A stretch of DNA of 64,000 nucleotides, taken from Thermoanaerobaculia bacterium. Lineage in GTDB: Bacteria; Acidobacteriota; Thermoanaerobaculia; Multivoradales; JAIOJS01. The notes beneath the pieces are model-generated. The model worked only from the letters and a program-made list of their open reading frames with translations, searched no databases and was not told where the DNA came from. Made by a program: the position numbers and the translations under genes. Every line of letters begins with the position of its first letter. Positions within the stretch are counted from its first letter, which is position 1. Location: NCBI GenBank assembly GCA_030429235.1, contig JAUIDB010000011.1:1-64000 (forward strand). The letters are read 5' to 3'. Positions 61,462 through 64,000 of this stretch are shown in pieces.

Positions 61462-62745
61462 CTACTGCGAGTCTACCCCGGGGCGGTGGGCCTCCCTCCG
61501 CTCGATGGGCACGACCTTCCAGAGCCAGCCGATCCCACACAAGATCTGCACCGAACCGAAGACGACGAAGGCCGACCGGAGGCTCAGGATCTCTCGTTCG
61601 AGGAGCAGGCTCGCCGCGAGGATCGACAGCGCATCCGCCGACATGATGAGGAGCCACTCGGTGGCGAACACTCGACCGCGAAACCTGTCGTCGCTGCGCC
61701 GTTGAAGCAGCACTGTCGTCATCACCCAGTTTGCGCCGCTGGTGGTGTGCGCCAGGAGGACCGGCAGGGCGACCCAGTAGGTCCAGGGCAGAGCGGGCAG
61801 GGCGGCGTAGAAGGCGCCCGACAGGAGGATGCACCATCCCATGGCCGCGGGCCAATGGACCGAGTGGGGCAGGTAGCGACGAGCGAGGATGGGACCCAGC
61901 CCGGTTCCGACGCCGCGTACGGCGTAGAGCAACCCCATCGCAGCGGCGGCGGCTTGGGGAGCGACCGCTTCACCGAGCAGGGCCAGGAGGTAGACTAAGG
62001 CGCCGCCACCCAGTGACCATCCGGCCTTGGCCAGCGTCAAGCGGCCGACCGCCGGCACGTGCCGGAGGTAGCGCCAACCCTCGCCGATCTTGCGGCTGGC
62101 AATCAGCCACAGGGGCTCGGCTTCGGGAGGGTCGGTGTTCTGGGGGATGCGACACCGAGCCACGAAGAGAGCGGAGACCAGATAGGTCGCGCTGTCGAGC
62201 AGGAAGACGGCCCGCTCGCCGAAGGCCTGGGTCGCGAGGCCACCGAAGCCCGCGCCCAGGGCGAGCATCACCGACCAGGTCGCGGCGGCCAGGGCATTGG
62301 CGGTAAGGAGTTCGCGCGGAGTCGTGATGTTGGGGAGCGAGGCGGAGCGCGCAGGCTCGAAGACCGACCCCACTACGACCTGCAGGGCGGTGAGGAAGTA
62401 GAGGATCGGGACCTGGGAAGGGTCGTCGATGGCCAGGAAGCCGAGCACAATCACCGACCGCAACAGATCGGACCCGATCATCACCCGCCTTCGGTCCCAG
62501 CGATCCACCAGCACGCCGGCGAGCGGGGATGCCAGCCCGAGCGGGACCATCTTGAAGAGGAAGATCGCACCCAGCGCCAGGGGTGAGCCGGTGAGTCGCG
62601 ACACCAGCGTGTAGAGGGCGATTGTGTTGAACCAGTCGCCGAGGAGTGAGATCAGCGTTGCTGCCCACAGCCGCCGGAAGTTCGGATTGCCACGGATCAG
62701 CTGCAGGTAGCCGACGTCCGGGGATGAGTGAGCGCGCGGAGGCAT
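61462..62745 (-). CDS. MFS transporter (EntS-like MFS_3 family)
   Basis: A 427-aa integral membrane protein with about 12 predicted helices. The first half shows the MFS motif A as GVLVDRWDRRRVMIGSDLLR, and the N-terminus NPNFRRLWAATLISLLGDWF is typical of the MFS_3/EntS group of exporters for siderophores, drugs or macrolides. The substrate is unknown. TAGAGT ends 9 nt before the ATG with no ribosome site. The kinase-TPR gene follows 16 bp later. Confidence 0.88.
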   Translation of the reverse strand: MPPRAHSSPDVGYLQLIRGNPNFRRLWAATLISLLGDWFNTIALYTLVSRLTGSPLALGAIFLFKMVPLGLASPLAGVLVDRWDRRRVMIGSDLLRSVIVLGFLAIDDPSQVPILYFLTALQVVVGSVFEPARSASLPNITTPRELLTANALAAATWSVMLALGAGFGGLATQAFGERAVFLLDSATYLVSALFVARCRIPQNTDPPEAEPLWLIASRKIGEGWRYLRHVPAVGRLTLAKAGWSLGGGALVYLLALLGEAVAPQAAAAAMGLLYAVRGVGTGLGPILARRYLPHSVHWPAAMGWCILLSGAFYAALPALPWTYWVALPVLLAHTTSGANWVMTTVLLQRRSDDRFRGRVFATEWLLIMSADALSILAASLLLEREILSLRSAFVVFGSVQILCGIGWLWKVVPIERREAHRPGVDSQ

Positions 62746-62754
62746 GCGCCGGGA

Positions 62755-62760
62755 ACTCTA
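62755..62760 (-). promoter_or_regulatory. Putative -10 element of the MFS-kinase unit (leaderless)
   Basis: TAGAGT on the minus strand ends 9 nt before the MFS ATG, with no Shine-Dalgarno; the same hexamer occurs at DUF4390. Confidence 0.4.
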
Positions 62761-62816
62761 TCCCGACCGGCGAGAAGCCGAGCGGCGAGGGCCGGCCTTG
62801 GGGTCGTCGAACGGCG

Positions 62817-63764
62817 TCAGTTGGGGCGGGTGCGGGTTCGCAGCTGGCCGGTACTGCGGGTCCCACTGGCGTCCTGATCGTCGGGTGGGTTGTAGCCGCC
62901 GATGACCTGGCTGGCGGGAACCCGTCCCGAGGAGTTGCTCGGAGTCAGTCGGGTCACGCTACCGGGGCGCCGGGTGTCGCGCCGGCCGCGGTCCCGACCG
63001 GTGGTCACGGCGGGAGGATCGGCTTCACCGACCGAACTGTTGGGGTCGAGGTCGCGGTGGGACAGCGTCTTCGAGGCGGCGGGCTCGTCGCCTTCTTCCG
63101 AATCGGACCTCGGCGGCAGCGGAGACTTCGGCTCGTCCGCGGAGTCGTCGGCTGGGGTCACTTCGGTCCCTTCGTCGGGCAGCTGGGGCAGGAGTAGCGA
63201 TGCGATCCGAAAGGGGTCCTCGTAGGCTCGAGGTGCTTCGCTGGCCGAAGCACTGCCGGCATCGAGGCTGAGCAGAGCCCGGGTCGTCAGTGCGCTGTCG
63301 ATCACCTGAGGGTTGACGTCGGGAAACGACAGCGTGGGATCGAGGCGAAAGGCCTCGGCGTAGGCGGCCAGCGCTGGCTTGGTACGGCCGGAGTTCTCGG
63401 CCAGTCGACCGAGTTGGTAGTGACTCCAGGCGTGTTCGGGATCGAGTTCGAGCACTCGGGCGAAGGCTTGGCGCGCGGCATCGGCCTGGTTGCGTTGCGC
63501 TAGGAGGAGGCCTAGATTGAAGTGGGCGCTGACGAGTTGGTCATCGAGGCTGGTGGCTCGTTCGTACGATTCGAGGGCGGCATCGGAGTGCCCGGCCAGC
63601 AGGAGGAGGTTGCCCAGATCGTTGAAGGCATCCGCGTCCGTGGGGTTCTCGGTCAGCAACTGACGCTGTACCTCGATCGCTCGAGCTACCTGGTCCGGCG
63701 ATTCGGCGGCCACGACGATCGGGAGAAGGAGCAGGCCGAGAAGGAAAAAGAGAGTTGTGCGCAC
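62817..63764 (-). CDS. Exported TPR-repeat protein
   Basis: A 315-aa protein with a signal peptide (FFLLGLLLLPIVVAAE), about three TPR repeats (residues 35-140; ADAFNDLGNLLLLAGHSDAALESYERA) and a disordered, Ser/Pro/Arg-rich C-terminal half. It probably acts as a periplasmic assembly factor; no partner is clear. The GTG start has AGGAAA upstream and lies 8 bp after the preceding partial gene. Confidence 0.8.
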   Translation of the reverse strand: MRTTLFFLLGLLLLPIVVAAESPDQVARAIEVQRQLLTENPTDADAFNDLGNLLLLAGHSDAALESYERATSLDDQLVSAHFNLGLLLAQRNQADAARQAFARVLELDPEHAWSHYQLGRLAENSGRTKPALAAYAEAFRLDPTLSFPDVNPQVIDSALTTRALLSLDAGSASASEAPRAYEDPFRIASLLLPQLPDEGTEVTPADDSADEPKSPLPPRSDSEEGDEPAASKTLSHRDLDPNSSVGEADPPAVTTGRDRGRRDTRRPGSVTRLTPSNSSGRVPASQVIGGYNPPDDQDASGTRSTGQLRTRTRPN

Positions 63765-63772
63765 GATGTTTC

Positions 63773-64000
63773 CTATGTCTTGTCGGGTCGGTGCCGAGCA
63801 CCGATCGGTTTTGCTTTGAGTTTGACCTTGCCTCCCTCTTCGACGAGGCGAAACTGGACGGTCGAAGCACCAGTCTTCTTACGAATCCCGGCCATCTGTT
63901 TGTCTAGGTACGAGCGGAAGGTCTCCAACTCCACCTTACCGCCGCGTCGCGCCAGGCCCTCGTAGAGAGCGTTCACCGCGTCCGGGGTCGGTCGTCCACT
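63773..64000 (-). CDS. C-terminal part of an MXAN_5187-like protein (partial)
   Basis: The reading frame stays open to the window edge, so the start lies beyond 64000. The visible 75 residues (including TFRSYLDKQMAGIRKKTG, then VQFRLVEEGGKVKLKAKPIG) resemble the C-terminal domain of MXAN_5187-type proteins, a family of unknown function seen in myxobacteria and relatives. The gene ends 8 bp before the TPR gene. Confidence 0.55.
   Translation of the reverse strand, partial: SGRPTPDAVNALYEGLARRGGKVELETFRSYLDKQMAGIRKKTGASTVQFRLVEEGGKVKLKAKPIGARHRPDKT

Overview
The window is GC-rich, densely coded chromosomal DNA from a Gram-negative bacterium. The envelope is diderm: there are several outer-membrane barrel proteins (an Omp85/BamA-like protein, a patatin-barrel, a porin), lipoproteins and an IPTL-CTERM protein. 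Several features together suggest an Acidobacteriota-like lineage or a similar soil or sediment phylum: eukaryote-like Ser/Thr kinases, FHA-zinc-ribbon proteins, DUF4390-NtrY, a LuxC/LuxE pair and SelB. This placement is an inference; no rRNA gene is present to settle it. There is no phage, IS element, CRISPR array or plasmid machinery. No gap longer than about 300 bp lacks a gene; the largest is 6404-6701, which holds the rpmG terminator.

Layout. 1-5.2 kb (minus): DUF4390 protein, NtrY-like kinase, YqeY, SelB. 5.25-6.5 kb (plus): smpB, tRNA-Val, tRNA-Asp, rpmG and a strong terminator. 6.7-13.3 kb (plus): sigma factor, MobA, a PBP1b-type penicillin-binding protein, 5'-nucleotidase lipoprotein and an FHA-RDD protein whose only sensible start is an ATC codon. 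13.4-21.1 kb: PlsC (minus); a MauE-like/thioredoxin/LuxC-type reductase operon (plus) converging on a LuxE/porin/VWA-FHA group (minus). 21.2-26.5 kb (plus): cupredoxin, a receptor kinase with a degenerate cyclase domain, and an ECF sigma/anti-sigma/periplasmic sensor module closed by a terminator. 26.5-41.2 kb: a RecB-nuclease/XPD-helicase fusion (minus), a secreted protein (plus), a four-gene operon GH2 - Omp85 - pgi - patatin (minus), a peptide-binding lipoprotein (plus) and PcnB (minus). 41.3-49.1 kb: M16 protease and YpfJ metalloprotease (minus), two tandem PspB-like small proteins (plus), an IPTL-CTERM protein overlapping dCMP deaminase (minus) and formate-THF ligase (plus). 49.1-64 kb: MscS-CNBD channel, ATP-grasp, RRM protein, hybrid histidine kinase, transglutaminase-TPR protein, alpha/beta hydrolase, DUF1028, a DUF6572-like protein, a 1165-residue kinase-TPR protein, an MFS exporter, a TPR protein and the 3' end of an MXAN_5187-like gene.

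Common threads. Signalling is heavy: two Ser/Thr kinases, two FHA proteins, two histidine kinases and two sigma factors. Many transcription units begin with a TANNNT hexamer 6-10 nt before the start codon and have no Shine-Dalgarno sequence, which predicts leaderless mRNAs. Other genes have strong GGAGG sites, so the genome seems to use both modes. The most interesting loci are the LuxC/LuxE pair without luciferase, the nuclease-helicase fusion, the pseudo-cyclase kinase beside a cupredoxin, and the ATC-start FHA gene.
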